From Chloroflexota bacterium (GTDB lineage: Bacteria > Chloroflexota > Limnocylindria > Limnocylindrales > CSP1-4): DNA of 64,000 nucleotides. Each line of letters starts with the position of its first letter. Position 1 is the stretch's first letter. A program made the position numbers and the translations under genes. Shown here piece by piece: positions 52,881-61,460 of the stretch. The DNA lies in NCBI GenBank assembly GCA_029778235.1, contig JAKOQS010000350.1:1-64000 (forward strand), written 5' to 3'. Below the pieces are notes generated by a model, which was given only the letters and a program-made list of their open reading frames with translations, had not been told where the DNA came from and did no database searches.

Positions 52881-54779
52881 CTAGGCCCTCCCCTGCTCCG
52901 CCACCATCCGCTGTGCCGTGCGCCGCGCCAGCGCGAGGATCGACAGCATCGGGTTCACCCCGCTCGCCGTCGGGAACGCGCTCGCGTCGGTCACCCAGAG
53001 GCCGCGGAGGCCTCGCACCCGGCCGTCGGGGTCGGCCGTGGAGTCCCGTGGGTCCGTCCCGATCCTGCAGCTCGACATCTGGTGTGCCGTGAACAGCAGG
53101 ACCCGGTTGGGGGAGACGCCCCGGCGCTCGATCCCTGCGAGCAGGTCGGCCATCGACCCGCCCGGCTCGCGCGCCAGCGGCGGCGTGTGCAGCGTGAAGA
53201 TCCGGCCCGCGCCGGCGGCCTCCTGGAGGCGCGCGAGCTCGAGCATCGCGCGCAGCAGGAGGCGACGCTCCGGGGCCCCGACCCCGTACCGGATCCGCGG
53301 CGCGCCGTCACGATCCACGTCGATCCGGCCGGGGGTCCGGTCCCGGACGATCGCGAGGAAGGCGGCGGTCCTCGCGGACTGCGCGAGCGATGCCGCGTGC
53401 TGCGCACCGGACCACCACGGCAGCGCCGTCCCGATGATCCCCGGGTGCATGGGCGACGCCTCGATGCGGAACCCGTGCCGTCCGTCGATCTCGGCGAACG
53501 CGTCGCTCATCACCGACTGCGGGACGCCCGACCACGCATCGATGCGCTCCGGGTAGACGCCGGCGACGGCCGCCACGGGATGCAGCCGGAGCGTGCGGCC
53601 GGCCACCCCGTCGCCGATGCCGGACCGCTGGAGCAGGACGGGCGAGAGCAGCGATCCGCCGGCGAGGGCGACCTGCCGTGCCCGGATCGTCACCTCGCCG
53701 CCGGGCACCGCGGCCACGACCCCCTCCACCCGGCCGCCCCGGACGACGACCCTGCGCGCCTCGGACCGGTCCAGCACCGCGGCGCCGTGCGCGCAGGCGT
53801 CGGCGAGGTAGGTGCGCAGGGCCGAGCGCTTCGCGCCGGTTCGGCATCCCACCGAGCACGGACCGCAGTCCGTGCATCCGCGGACGTTGCGCGGGATGAC
53901 CTGGCGCGGGAGGCCCAGCGCGTCGAGGCCGCGCGCGAGCGCCCCGTTGGGGCCGTTGGGCTCGCTCTCGGCGGCGGTCACCGAGATGTCGGCCTCGACC
54001 GCGTCGTAGTGGGGATCCAGGTCGTCGATGCCGGCGGCCCGCCACTCCTCGCGGACGGCGTCCGGCAGCCGGAGCGAGGAGCTCCAGTTGATGACCGTGC
54101 CGCCGCCGACCGCGCTGCCTGCGCGGATGCTGATCCAGCGGTCGTCCGTCGCCGTGAGGCCACGGTCCAGGAAGAGCCGGGCGAGACCCTGCAGCTCCGG
54201 GCCGCCGAAGTCGTGCTCGGTCACGTTCGCCGCGCGCTCGAGGACGACCACGCGCCTGCCCGCGGCGGCGAGGACGGCCGCCGCGACGCTCCCGCCCGCG
54301 CCCGACCCGACGACGCAGACGTCGGCGTCGATCACCTCGCCCGGTGACGGCGTGCGCACGTGCACGGAGCTCGGATCGGGCTCGTCGGGGATCGGCGGCA
54401 CGAAGCCCGTGGCGGCGCGGTATGGCGAGCCCTCGATCCCATAGAGGAGGAGGAAAGTGAGGCGCTTGAGGTCCTGGAACGCGGTCCGGGTCAGCGGGAC
54501 GGGACTCGTCGCCATCCGGCGCAGGTACCGCTCACGCTCGGCGAGCGGGGCGCGCGAGAAGCGTCGCGGCATCCCCGTCAGGGCGAGGCTGGCGATCGGG
54601 TTCTCGACCGCGCGCAGGAAGAGGCGCAGCTGCGACTCGAGCGACGGGCGGCCCAGCGCGTGCACCTCGCCCAGCAGCGCGCGATGGATGCCCAGCTCGC
54701 TGGCCGGCGGCAGGCCCGCGCCGTCACCCGGCGCGAATGTGTCGACGATCGCGGCAAGGGTGTCGAGACGCGCGGACAT
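52881..54779 (-). CDS. GMC-family FAD oxidoreductase with N-terminal helical domain
   Basis: 632 residues. FAD-binding DADVCVVGSGAGGSVAAAVL, GGGTVINWSSSLRLP, GGSLLSPVLLQRSGIG and the C-terminal HQMSSCRIGTDPRDS ... GLWVTDASAFPTASGVNPML are those of glucose-methanol-choline oxidoreductases. The first 130 residues form a separate helical domain (LAAIVDTFAPGDGAGLPPAS ... LTGMPRRFSRAPLAERERYL), as in long-chain alcohol oxidases and related dehydrogenases. A Cys-rich loop CTDCGPCSVGCRTGAK could hold a metal or disulfides. It oxidises an alcohol to aldehyde; the acceptor and substrate are unknown. A TACTCT box 7 bp before the ATG suggests leaderless expression. Confidence 0.93.
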   Translation of the reverse strand: MSARLDTLAAIVDTFAPGDGAGLPPASELGIHRALLGEVHALGRPSLESQLRLFLRAVENPIASLALTGMPRRFSRAPLAERERYLRRMATSPVPLTRTAFQDLKRLTFLLLYGIEGSPYRAATGFVPPIPDEPDPSSVHVRTPSPGEVIDADVCVVGSGAGGSVAAAVLAAAGRRVVVLERAANVTEHDFGGPELQGLARLFLDRGLTATDDRWISIRAGSAVGGGTVINWSSSLRLPDAVREEWRAAGIDDLDPHYDAVEADISVTAAESEPNGPNGALARGLDALGLPRQVIPRNVRGCTDCGPCSVGCRTGAKRSALRTYLADACAHGAAVLDRSEARRVVVRGGRVEGVVAAVPGGEVTIRARQVALAGGSLLSPVLLQRSGIGDGVAGRTLRLHPVAAVAGVYPERIDAWSGVPQSVMSDAFAEIDGRHGFRIEASPMHPGIIGTALPWWSGAQHAASLAQSARTAAFLAIVRDRTPGRIDVDRDGAPRIRYGVGAPERRLLLRAMLELARLQEAAGAGRIFTLHTPPLAREPGGSMADLLAGIERRGVSPNRVLLFTAHQMSSCRIGTDPRDSTADPDGRVRGLRGLWVTDASAFPTASGVNPMLSILALARRTAQRMVAEQGRA

Positions 54780-54786
54780 GGGGCGG

Positions 54787-54792
54787 AGAGTA
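54787..54792 (-). promoter_or_regulatory. TACTCT -10 box for leaderless GMC gene
   Basis: TACTCT on the minus strand, 7 bp (CCGCCCC), then the ATG at 54779. No ribosome-binding site. Confidence 0.55.
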
Positions 54793-55076
54793 GCAGGGGC
54801 GGGTGTGGCGACGGAGGCTCGGTCGGGGTGTCACGCCCGGGGACGGGTGGCCGCGCACGGGCCGCCGGGTCCTGCCCCGGGACGAGGGATGCCCGCGGGG
54901 GCGCCGACCGCACGTCCAGCGGCGGGCGTCAGGCCCGGGAGCGGACGGTCACGCCCGGGCGGGCGAAGCCGGCAGGGCCGGCCGCTCGCGCGGCCGGCCC
55001 TGCCGGTGGGAGGAGGAGGAGCCGCGTCCCTCGCCGGACGCGACTTCGGACCTCTGTTCTCAGCGAAGCTCGTCGG
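54793..55076. other. Intergenic region between GMC and liv genes
   Basis: GC-rich spacer holding the 17-bp hairpin at 54969-55006 and, at the left, the GMC promoter. No credible coding frame. Confidence 0.4.
54969..55006 (-). terminator. 17-bp perfect hairpin after the liv operon
   Basis: Arms CCGGCAGGGCCGGCCGC and GCGGCCGGCCCTGCCGG around the loop TCGC, 70 bp beyond the stop of the substrate-binding gene. No T-run follows, so a factor-independent terminator of the no-U-tail kind or a 3' stabiliser. Confidence 0.65.
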
Positions 55077-56507
55077 TCACCACTCGCACTTGTTCGGCGG
55101 GTTCTCCGGGTCGCACTTCGCTTCCGTCTTGATCTGGTCGAGGATGTCGAGATAGAGGTTCGCGTCGAGGAGGACCGGCGCGCCCGCCTTCCCGTCCGCG
55201 CCGTACGGCGTATAGGACGGGGTGATGGCGTTGACGCCGCCCTCGGTGTACGAGCCGGGGCCGGTGACGCCCTCGTAGTCGATGTCCTTGCCGGCCCGGA
55301 TGAGCGCCAGGCAGTCCGCGTACGTGTAGCAGATCTCGCCGGGCCCGTCGCCGACCTTGAACATCGCCGGCGCCCATGCGCTCGCCTTGTACGAGCCCGC
55401 CGCCTCGACGGCAAGGGCCGTCTGGACGAGGAGGTCGTACGTCGAGTACGCGTACGGGTTGTCGGCGCCGTAGTACGTGGTCGGATCGACGCCCGACTTC
55501 GCGACCCAGTCGTCGCGGAGCGGCTGGTAGAAGGTCCACGCCGGGGTGTCGGTGTTGGGGGAGAAGTTCGTGTACCCGATGCCCTTCTGGGAGGCGATCG
55601 GAGCGGTGCCGAGGGTGTTCATGAACTCAGCCTGGCTCCAGCCGGTCTCGCCGATCCAGTTGAGCGAGATGCCCTTCTCCGCCGCCTGCTTGATGAGGGT
55701 CGCGGACTCGACCGAGCCCGCCTGCACGATGACGGCGTCAGGGTTCAGGTCGGCGATCTTCTGGGCGACCGCCGCGTAGGACGGCTGCTCCGGCTGCTCG
55801 TCGATCCGCGCGAGGACCTCGAGGCCCAGCAGCTTGGCGGAGTCCTCGGCCGCGTCGGCGGCGGCCTGGAAGCCCTCCACCTGGGTGGCGAAGATCACGA
55901 CCTTCTTCGCGCCGATCGAGTTCGCGTACAGGCTTCCGAACGTCCCGAGGCCCTGGTCGAGGCCCTGGGCGCGGAAGATCGGCTCGGCGCCCTTGCCGCC
56001 GAGGTTGCCGGGGATCGCGCCGCCGTGGACGGACGGACCGAGCGGGGAGTCGTTCTCCTGCCAGTAGTCCATCATGAAGTCACGGTAGGTGCGATACCCG
56101 TGGGCGATGCTGACGACGATCTCCGCCCCGTGCTTCTCGAGGCAGGTGCGCGCGGCCTGTGCCTCGCCGACCGTCCCGAGGTCCTCGTGGTACGTCTCCC
56201 ACGTCCGGCCGAGCGGCGGATCGAGGTTGATGACCTCCTTGATCGGGAACACCACGTCCGCCGTCAGCGCGGGCCCGTACGGGGCGAACTCGCCCGTGTA
56301 GTAGGCGAGCTCGCACACGGCCACCGGTTCACCCGACGGCGGCGCCTGTGTCGCGCCTCCTGCCTCGGTCGCCGCGGGCGCCTCGGTCGCGGCGGTCGTC
56401 CCCTCCGGCGCCGCGGTGCCCCCGCTGCTGGAGCATGCCCCGGCGACGATCGCGACCACCGCGAGCGCGCCGAGCATGCGCTTCGTCCTGCCGATCCCGG
56501 CACTCAT
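55077..56507 (-). CDS. livK: Branched-chain amino acid-type ABC transporter, substrate-binding lipoprotein
   Basis: 476 residues. Lipoprotein signal (LGALAVVAIVAGAC), an acidic Ala/Thr linker, then a type I periplasmic-binding fold of the LivJ/LivK class: CELAYYTGEFAPYGPAL, EIVVSIAHGYRTYRDFM, KKVVIFATQVEGFQAA, PDAVIVQAGSVESATLI, YAYSTYDLLVQTALAVEAAG. Ligands of this class include branched-chain amino acids, urea, amides and aromatic acids, so leucine-type specificity is not assured. GGAGGACG precedes the ATG at 56507. Last gene of the liv operon. Confidence 0.9.
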   Translation of the reverse strand: MSAGIGRTKRMLGALAVVAIVAGACSSSGGTAAPEGTTAATEAPAATEAGGATQAPPSGEPVAVCELAYYTGEFAPYGPALTADVVFPIKEVINLDPPLGRTWETYHEDLGTVGEAQAARTCLEKHGAEIVVSIAHGYRTYRDFMMDYWQENDSPLGPSVHGGAIPGNLGGKGAEPIFRAQGLDQGLGTFGSLYANSIGAKKVVIFATQVEGFQAAADAAEDSAKLLGLEVLARIDEQPEQPSYAAVAQKIADLNPDAVIVQAGSVESATLIKQAAEKGISLNWIGETGWSQAEFMNTLGTAPIASQKGIGYTNFSPNTDTPAWTFYQPLRDDWVAKSGVDPTTYYGADNPYAYSTYDLLVQTALAVEAAGSYKASAWAPAMFKVGDGPGEICYTYADCLALIRAGKDIDYEGVTGPGSYTEGGVNAITPSYTPYGADGKAGAPVLLDANLYLDILDQIKTEAKCDPENPPNKCEW

Positions 56508-56548
56508 CGTGCACGTCCTCCTCTGTGCTGCCCTGGCTGTTGGGCGGG

Positions 56549-57265
56549 TCAGATCCGGTATCCCTCCTTCAGTTGCTGGGTCGTCACCTCCGAGGCGTCC
56601 ACGACCGCGTACGCCTCGCCGAGGCTCAGGACCATCACCCGGTCGGCGACCTGGAGCGCCTTCGTGGCGTTCTGCTCGGCCAGGACGATGGCGACGCCCC
56701 TCGTCTCGTGGATCTCCTTCACCTTGTCGAAGAACATGTCGACGTAGAGCGGCGAGAGGCCCGCCGTGGGCTCGTCGAGGAGCAGCACCCTCGGGTCCTG
56801 CATGAGAGCCCGGCCGCACGCGACCATCCGCGACTCGCCGCCGCTCAGCGTCCCTGCCGACTGGCGCTGGAGTGGCCTGAGCGCCGGGAAGAGCGCGAGC
56901 ACCTCGTCGACGCGATCGGCGACCGGCCGGTCGCCGATCATGCCGCCGACCCTGAGGTTCTCGAGGACCGTGAGCTTCGGGAACGTCCCGCTCTCCTGCG
57001 GCACGTACCCGATGCCGCGGCGGGCGGTCTCGTACGGTGGGGCCGAGGAGACGTCCGCGCCGAGGAAGCGGATCGAGCCGCCCATGAGCGGGATGAGACG
57101 GGCGAGAGTGGCGAGCAGCGTGGTCTTGCCCGCGCCGTTCGCGCCGAGGACCGCGAAGATCTCGTTCCCGACGGCGAAGTCGAGGCCCTTGAGGACCGTC
57201 ACGCCGTGGTAGCCGCTGCGCAGCCCCTCGACCTCGAGGGTGGCGGATCGGGCCGCGTCAGACAT
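56549..57265 (-). CDS. livF: Branched-chain amino acid-type ABC transporter, ATPase LivF
   Basis: 238 residues: Walker A LGANGAGKTTLLATL, Q-loop YVPQESGTFPKLTV, signature AGTLSGGESRMVACGRAL, Walker B LLLDEPTAGLSP, H-loop VLAEQNATKAL. The signature has GGESRM in place of the common GGEQQM. Overlaps livG by 8 bp. Confidence 0.94.
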   Translation of the reverse strand: MSDAARSATLEVEGLRSGYHGVTVLKGLDFAVGNEIFAVLGANGAGKTTLLATLARLIPLMGGSIRFLGADVSSAPPYETARRGIGYVPQESGTFPKLTVLENLRVGGMIGDRPVADRVDEVLALFPALRPLQRQSAGTLSGGESRMVACGRALMQDPRVLLLDEPTAGLSPLYVDMFFDKVKEIHETRGVAIVLAEQNATKALQVADRVMVLSLGEAYAVVDASEVTTQQLKEGYRI

Positions 57266-58073
57266 GGCCCTCTCCCAGGTACTTCTCCACGACCGTCCGG
57301 TTCTCGCGGATCGACCGCGGGTCGCCCCGCAGGACCACCCGGCCCTCGGCCATGAAGAGGACCTCGTCGCAGAGGTTCCAGATGAGGTTCAGGTCGTGCT
57401 CCACGATCACCACCGCCGTCCCGGCGGCCGCGAGGTCCCGCACGACGGTCATCACCTTCTCCGTCAGGTCCTCCGGAAGACCGGCGGTCGGCTCGTCGAG
57501 CAGCAGGAACGTGGGCTTGAGCAGGAGACAGCGGACGATGTCGAGGACCTTCTTGTCGCCGGCGGACATCGCGAACGCCGTGGGGTCGGCGAACCCGAAG
57601 TAGTCGAGCCAGTGGCGCATCTCGGCCTCGTGCCGCCGGAAGGTCGCCCGCTCGCTCAGGATCCGCTGCGGCTGCTCGTACGCGGCCTCGGTGACCGCGA
57701 GGAGAAGCGAGTCCCAGATCGTCAGCTTGTCGAAGTCGGTGATGACCTGGTTCGACTTCACGACCCCGTGACGCGCCATCCGATGGGCGGGCAGCCGCGA
57801 CAGGACGACCGAGCCCCCCTCGGACGGGAGGAGCGAGATCGTCCCCCGGTCGAGCGAGGTGGAGTGCATGACCATCCGCATGAGCGTCGTCTTCCCGGCG
57901 CCGTTCGGACCGATGAGGCCCTCGATCGGGCGCTCGCCCAGGACGAGGTCGTCGACGTCCACGACGACGCGGCCGGCGAAGCTCTTCACCGCTCCCTGCA
58001 CGCGGATCCGCGGCCACGCGATCGCGCCGGTGGCCTCCGCGGGTGCTGCCGTCATGGCGGCGTCACTTGCCAT
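57258..58073 (-). CDS. livG: Branched-chain amino acid-type ABC transporter, ATPase LivG
   Basis: 271 residues: Walker A IGPNGAGKTTLMRMVM, Walker B LLLDEPTAGLPEDL, H-loop VIVEHDLNLIWNL and the C-terminal GDPRSIRENRTVVEKYLGE typical of LivG. The signature region reads AMSAGDKKVLDIVRCLL: the canonical LSGGQ Ser-Gly-Gly-Gln is replaced by SAGDK, close to the SGGQQ position, a noticeable but family-tolerated change. Overlaps livM by 11 bp. Confidence 0.92.
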   Translation of the reverse strand: MASDAAMTAAPAEATGAIAWPRIRVQGAVKSFAGRVVVDVDDLVLGERPIEGLIGPNGAGKTTLMRMVMHSTSLDRGTISLLPSEGGSVVLSRLPAHRMARHGVVKSNQVITDFDKLTIWDSLLLAVTEAAYEQPQRILSERATFRRHEAEMRHWLDYFGFADPTAFAMSAGDKKVLDIVRCLLLKPTFLLLDEPTAGLPEDLTEKVMTVVRDLAAAGTAVVIVEHDLNLIWNLCDEVLFMAEGRVVLRGDPRSIRENRTVVEKYLGEGHV

Positions 58074-59001
58074 GGAGCTTCCTCATCAGCCGGTCCCGGC
58101 GCATGTCGCCGAGGACGCCGAGCGGCCGGAACAGGAGGACGACGATGAGGGCGAGGCCGAAGACGGCCTCCCGCAGGACGGGGATCGCCTGGTTGTACCA
58201 GTCCTTCGGGAGCGGCAGGTAGAACTGGATGACGATGTCGAAGAGGCCGACGGTGAGGAGCACGCCGACGACGGCGCCCCACGCGCGGGCGGTCCCCCCG
58301 AGGATCAGGCCGACCATCGCCGCGAGCGTGATGTCGATCCCGATGTTCGCGGGGTCGAGGAACCGGACCATGACGGCGTTCATCGCGCCGAGGAGGCCCA
58401 TCCCCGCCGACGCGACGCAGAAGAGCCAGATCTTCGTCCGGTACGACGCCTTGCCCAGGCTGCGGGCGAGCGGCTCGTTCCCGCCGATGCCGATGAGCAG
58501 GCGCCCGTACGGAGCACGGTGCACCTGCCAGACGTACGCGAGGATCCCGACGACCACGGCCGCGGTGATGAGGAGCCAGAGGAACTCGTTGTCCTTCGTC
58601 CTCCCGATGTCGAACGGGAACGAGAGGCCGCCGAGGCCCTCCGCGCCGCCGGTGATGTCCGCCTGGGTCGTCGCGAGGATCGCGACGACCGATGCGAAGC
58701 CGAGGGTGCTGACGAGGACCCCGTCCGTGTCGAGGTCGCCGATGATCCACCCGACGAGGATGCCCGCGAGCCCGGAGACGACCGTCGCCGCCGCGGCGCA
58801 CACGAAGAACTGCCACGGCTCGCCGAACGGCCAGTCCACCTGTACGTAGAGGACGCCGAAGACGTACATCCCGAGGCCGAAGAACCCCGCGACGCCGAAG
58901 TTGGCGATGCGGACGAGCCCGAGCTGGAGGTGGAGCAGGAGTGCGAGGCCGGTGACGATCACGACCCCGTAGAGGCCGGAGATCAGGAAGGCGTCGAGCA
59001 T
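58063..59001 (-). CDS. livM: Branched-chain amino acid-type ABC transporter, permease LivM
   Basis: 312 residues with about eight to nine helices. GLALLLHLQLGLVRIANFGVAGFFGLGMYV at the start and IGIDITLAAMVGLILGGTARAWGAVVG near the end are LivM hallmarks; the glycine-rich LGGTARAWGAVVG loop contacts the ATPase. Four bp after livH. Confidence 0.94.
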   Translation of the reverse strand: MLDAFLISGLYGVVIVTGLALLLHLQLGLVRIANFGVAGFFGLGMYVFGVLYVQVDWPFGEPWQFFVCAAAATVVSGLAGILVGWIIGDLDTDGVLVSTLGFASVVAILATTQADITGGAEGLGGLSFPFDIGRTKDNEFLWLLITAAVVVGILAYVWQVHRAPYGRLLIGIGGNEPLARSLGKASYRTKIWLFCVASAGMGLLGAMNAVMVRFLDPANIGIDITLAAMVGLILGGTARAWGAVVGVLLTVGLFDIVIQFYLPLPKDWYNQAIPVLREAVFGLALIVVLLFRPLGVLGDMRRDRLMRKLHGK

Positions 59002-59005
59002 CGCG

Positions 59006-59878
59006 CTACACCTTCGCCGTCTCTGTCAGCCGCGTGCCGCGGATCTTCAGGATGACGATGAACGCGATGATGAGGATCAGCTGCGCGTACAGGACCTGTC
59101 CGAACTGGATCGTCATCGCCGCGACCGCGACCCCCGCGACCACGCCTGCCACGATGACGCCACCGAGGCCCCAGCTCCCGCCGACGAGCACGACGAGGAG
59201 GATGAAGAGGAACTGGCGCCAGCCGAGGAGCGGCGCCACGGCCGAGCCGACGCCGAGGAAGGCGCCGGCGAGCCCGCCGGCGACGCCGGCGATGAACCAG
59301 ATGAGCACGGTGACGACGAGCGGATGGATCCCGCTCACCTTGGCGAGCGCCTCGTCGCTCGCGAGGGCGCGCACCTTCAGGCCGTAGCTCGTCCGCTGGA
59401 TGAACAGGTAGAGGACCAGGGAGAGGACGGCGACGCTCGCGAGCGCGAGGAGGCGGAACGACCCAACGCCCACGCCGAGGACGTCCACGGTGTCCGGCGG
59501 CGGCACGTCGAAGTAGCGGACCGGGTAGCCGAAGACGAACTGGAGCCCGTAGCGAAGGAAGATCGACAGGCCGAACGAGATGATGATCATCTCGAGCGCG
59601 CCCACGTTCCGCCGATGGGCCGGTCGGAACACGATCAGGTAGGTCGCCACGCTCAGGAGCCCGGACATGATCCCGACGGGGATGAGGACCGCGTAGAAGT
59701 CGAGCCCGAACGAGTTGTTCAGCCAGACGCCGAAGTAGGCGCCCAGCGTGAGCGTCTCCGCGTACGCGACGTTGATCAGGCCGGTCAGGCGGTACAGGAG
59801 GGCGAAGCCCACCGCCGCGAGGACGAGCGGGGCGTACTCCGTGAGGCCGATGACCAGGGACTGGGTCACGAACTCCAT
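59006..59878 (-). CDS. livH: Branched-chain amino acid-type ABC transporter, permease LivH
   Basis: 290 residues, about eight helices: FALLYRLTGLINVAYAETLTLGAYFGVW, SYGLKVRALASDEALAKVSG and LVVLVGGSWGLGGVIVAGVV are LivH signatures. First gene of the operon livHMGFK, transcribed away from the PH-like gene. Confidence 0.94.
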   Translation of the reverse strand: MEFVTQSLVIGLTEYAPLVLAAVGFALLYRLTGLINVAYAETLTLGAYFGVWLNNSFGLDFYAVLIPVGIMSGLLSVATYLIVFRPAHRRNVGALEMIIISFGLSIFLRYGLQFVFGYPVRYFDVPPPDTVDVLGVGVGSFRLLALASVAVLSLVLYLFIQRTSYGLKVRALASDEALAKVSGIHPLVVTVLIWFIAGVAGGLAGAFLGVGSAVAPLLGWRQFLFILLVVLVGGSWGLGGVIVAGVVAGVAVAAMTIQFGQVLYAQLILIIAFIVILKIRGTRLTETAKV

Positions 59879-60091
59879 CAGCGACGGCCCTCGACCCGCG
59901 ACGCGGGGAGCCCGCCCTGCCGTCGACGGTGGGCGTCCCTGGCCTGGGGCCGCCCGTACGTGCGGATCGTGCGTCGCTCAGCCAACGAAGATCACCGTGT
60001 CGATCCCTCCCAGGATCGCTCCCGGCCGGTCCGGCCGGACCTCCTCCTCCGTCCGCGCGCGGCGGGGACGCATCGAGACCGCACAGGACAA

Positions 60092-60102
60092 TCGATTATC
60101 GA
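60092..60102 (-). promoter_or_regulatory. AT-rich dyad with GATAAT, likely liv promoter
   Basis: TCGATTATCGA is a perfect 5-bp dyad around a central T. On the minus strand it includes GATAAT (60100-60095), a near-consensus -10. The transcript would have a leader of about 200 bp to livH. No good -35 was found. Confidence 0.4.
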
Positions 60103-60151
60103 GAAAGTAGTGGGCGCGACCCGGCGGGCCATCCGGACGGTCCCTGACGCC

Positions 60152-60227
60152 GGTACGGAAACGCCGCTCCGTACCCGTCCAGCACGCGACGTCGCTGCGT
60201 ACGGACCCGAAGTCGCGAACCCGTACC
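60152..60227. promoter_or_regulatory. Cluster of four CCGTAC/GTACGG elements
   Basis: GGTACGGA (60152-60159) and TCCGTACC (60168-60175) form a perfect 8-bp inverted repeat; CGTACGGA follows at 60198-60205 and CCGTACC at 60221-60227. The arrangement lies between the putative liv -10 and the downstream gene's promoter and looks like an operator array. Confidence 0.45.
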
Positions 60228-60270
60228 GAGGTCGGTGGAAGCACCGATGGAGGACGGCCCGGATGGGGTC

Positions 60271-60276
60271 TAGGCT
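60271..60276 (+). promoter_or_regulatory. TAGGCT -10 box for leaderless PH-like gene
   Basis: TAGGCT, 6 bp (CGGGCG), then the ATG at 60283. The string TAGGCTCGGG is shared with the box at 28755. Confidence 0.55.
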
Positions 60277-60282
60277 CGGGCG

Positions 60283-60801
60283 ATGGAGCAGCACGGCCGC
60301 GGCGCGGCCGGGTCGCCGTCCGCGTCCACCGGTGCGCACGCCGGGCCCGGTGTCCCCTCGGGGTCGCCCGCCGGCGCGTCCGCCCGTGCCGACGAGGTGG
60401 ATGCGTCCATCGCCCGCGAGCGCTTCCGCACCGAGGGGATCGTGCCGGCTGCACCCGACCCCCGGATCGAGCAGCTGCTCGAGCCGGGGGAGACCCTCGT
60501 CTCGGTCCACCCGGCGGTCGTCGCGGACACGCGCGCCTTCGCGGACGGCTCCGCGTTCGGTGCCGGCGCGGCCGGCGACCTCTACCTCACGTCGGAGCGA
60601 CTGGTGTTCGCGGGCGGGGTCCTGGTCACCTACCGTCTCGGCGACGTCGAGGAGGCGGTCGTGGCGGGCGACGACGTGCTTCTCGTCATGCGGGACGGCG
60701 TGGGGCTGCGCGTCGCCGTCGCGGAGCCTCGGCTGCTTCGGGTGCAGATCGCGGCGGCCCGCGCCGCCCGGCGCGGCCAGGTGGCGGACCAGGGAGCCTA
60801 G
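60283..60801 (+). CDS. PH/GRAM-like domain protein of unknown function
   Basis: 172 residues. After a disordered Gly/Ser/Ala N-terminus of about 45 residues, [19 protein letters not shown] and [25 protein letters not shown] match the pattern of bacterial PH/GRAM-like domains (L-Y-L-T-x-x-R-L-V-F). No signal peptide or membrane helix. Function unknown. Its TAG stop lies in a CTAG whose other strand is the stop codon of the convergent response regulator gene. Confidence 0.7.
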   Translation: MEQHGRGAAGSPSASTGAHAGPGVPSGSPAGASARADEVDASIARERFRTEGIVPAAPDPRIEQLLEPGETLVSVHPAVVADTRAFADGSAFGAGAAGDLYLTSERLVFAGGVLVTYRLGDVEEAVVAGDDVLLVMRDGVGLRVAVAEPRLLRVQIAAARAARRGQVADQGA

Positions 60802-61460
60802 GGCCCCTCGCGGTAGCGGCGCGCCGCCTCGGCGCGGTTCCGCACGTCCAGCTTGGCGAGGATGCTCCCGACGTGGCTCTCGACGGTGCGCGGGGAGATC
60901 GTGAGCGCCTCCGCGATCTCGCGGTCCGTCAGCCCCTCGGCGAGCAGCCGCAGCACCTCCGCCTCCCGCCCACTGAGCGTCGCGAGCGCCGGGTCGCCGT
61001 CGAGGGCCGGGGCACGGCGCGACGTCTCGACGAGGCGGCTCACCAGGCGCGCGGCCATCCGCCGCGGCATGGCCAGCTCCCCGCCGGCGACGCCGCGGAC
61101 GGTCCGCAGCAGCGCCTCCGGGCTCAGGTCCTTCGTGAGGTAGCCGCGGGCTCCGTGCCGCATCGCGTCGAGGACATCCCGGTCGGACGTGGAGACGGTG
61201 AGCATCACGATGGCGGTCTCGGGGAGCCGCGCCCCGAGCTCGCGCACCAGACGCAGGCCGTCCATCCCGGGCAGGTCGATGTCCACGAGCAGCACCTGCG
61301 GCTCCGCCCGGTGCGCGATGGCGAGAGCTTCTTCCGCGGTCGCCGCCTCGGCCACGACCTCGACATCCGGCGCGTCGAGCGCCTGGCGGATCGCCGCGCG
61401 GACCAGCGCGTGGTCGTCGACCAGCATCACCCGGAGCCGGCCGTGCTCGGGGGCGCTCAC
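60798..61460 (-). CDS. NarL/LuxR-family response regulator
   Basis: 220 residues. Receiver domain: [18 protein letters not shown], phosphoacceptor Asp in [23 protein letters not shown], and Lys in [14 protein letters not shown]-terminal [61 protein letters not shown]. The GTG start overlaps the stop of the histidine kinase gene by 4 bases, so the pair is a cognate two-component system. Confidence 0.95.
   Translation of the reverse strand: MSAPEHGRLRVMLVDDHALVRAAIRQALDAPDVEVVAEAATAEEALAIAHRAEPQVLLVDIDLPGMDGLRLVRELGARLPETAIVMLTVSTSDRDVLDAMRHGARGYLTKDLSPEALLRTVRGVAGGELAMPRRMAARLVSRLVETSRRAPALDGDPALATLSGREAEVLRLLAEGLTDREIAEALTISPRTVESHVGSILAKLDVRNRAEAARRYREGP

Larger units (their letters stand above)
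59879..60282. other. 404-bp divergent control region
   Basis: Between livH and the PH-like gene. Holds an AT-rich island at 60088-60111 with the dyad TCGAT-T-ATCGA, a GATAAT -10 candidate facing liv, four CCGTAC-type elements in 60152-60227, and the TAGGCT box of the PH-like gene. No coding frame of normal composition. Confidence 0.5.
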
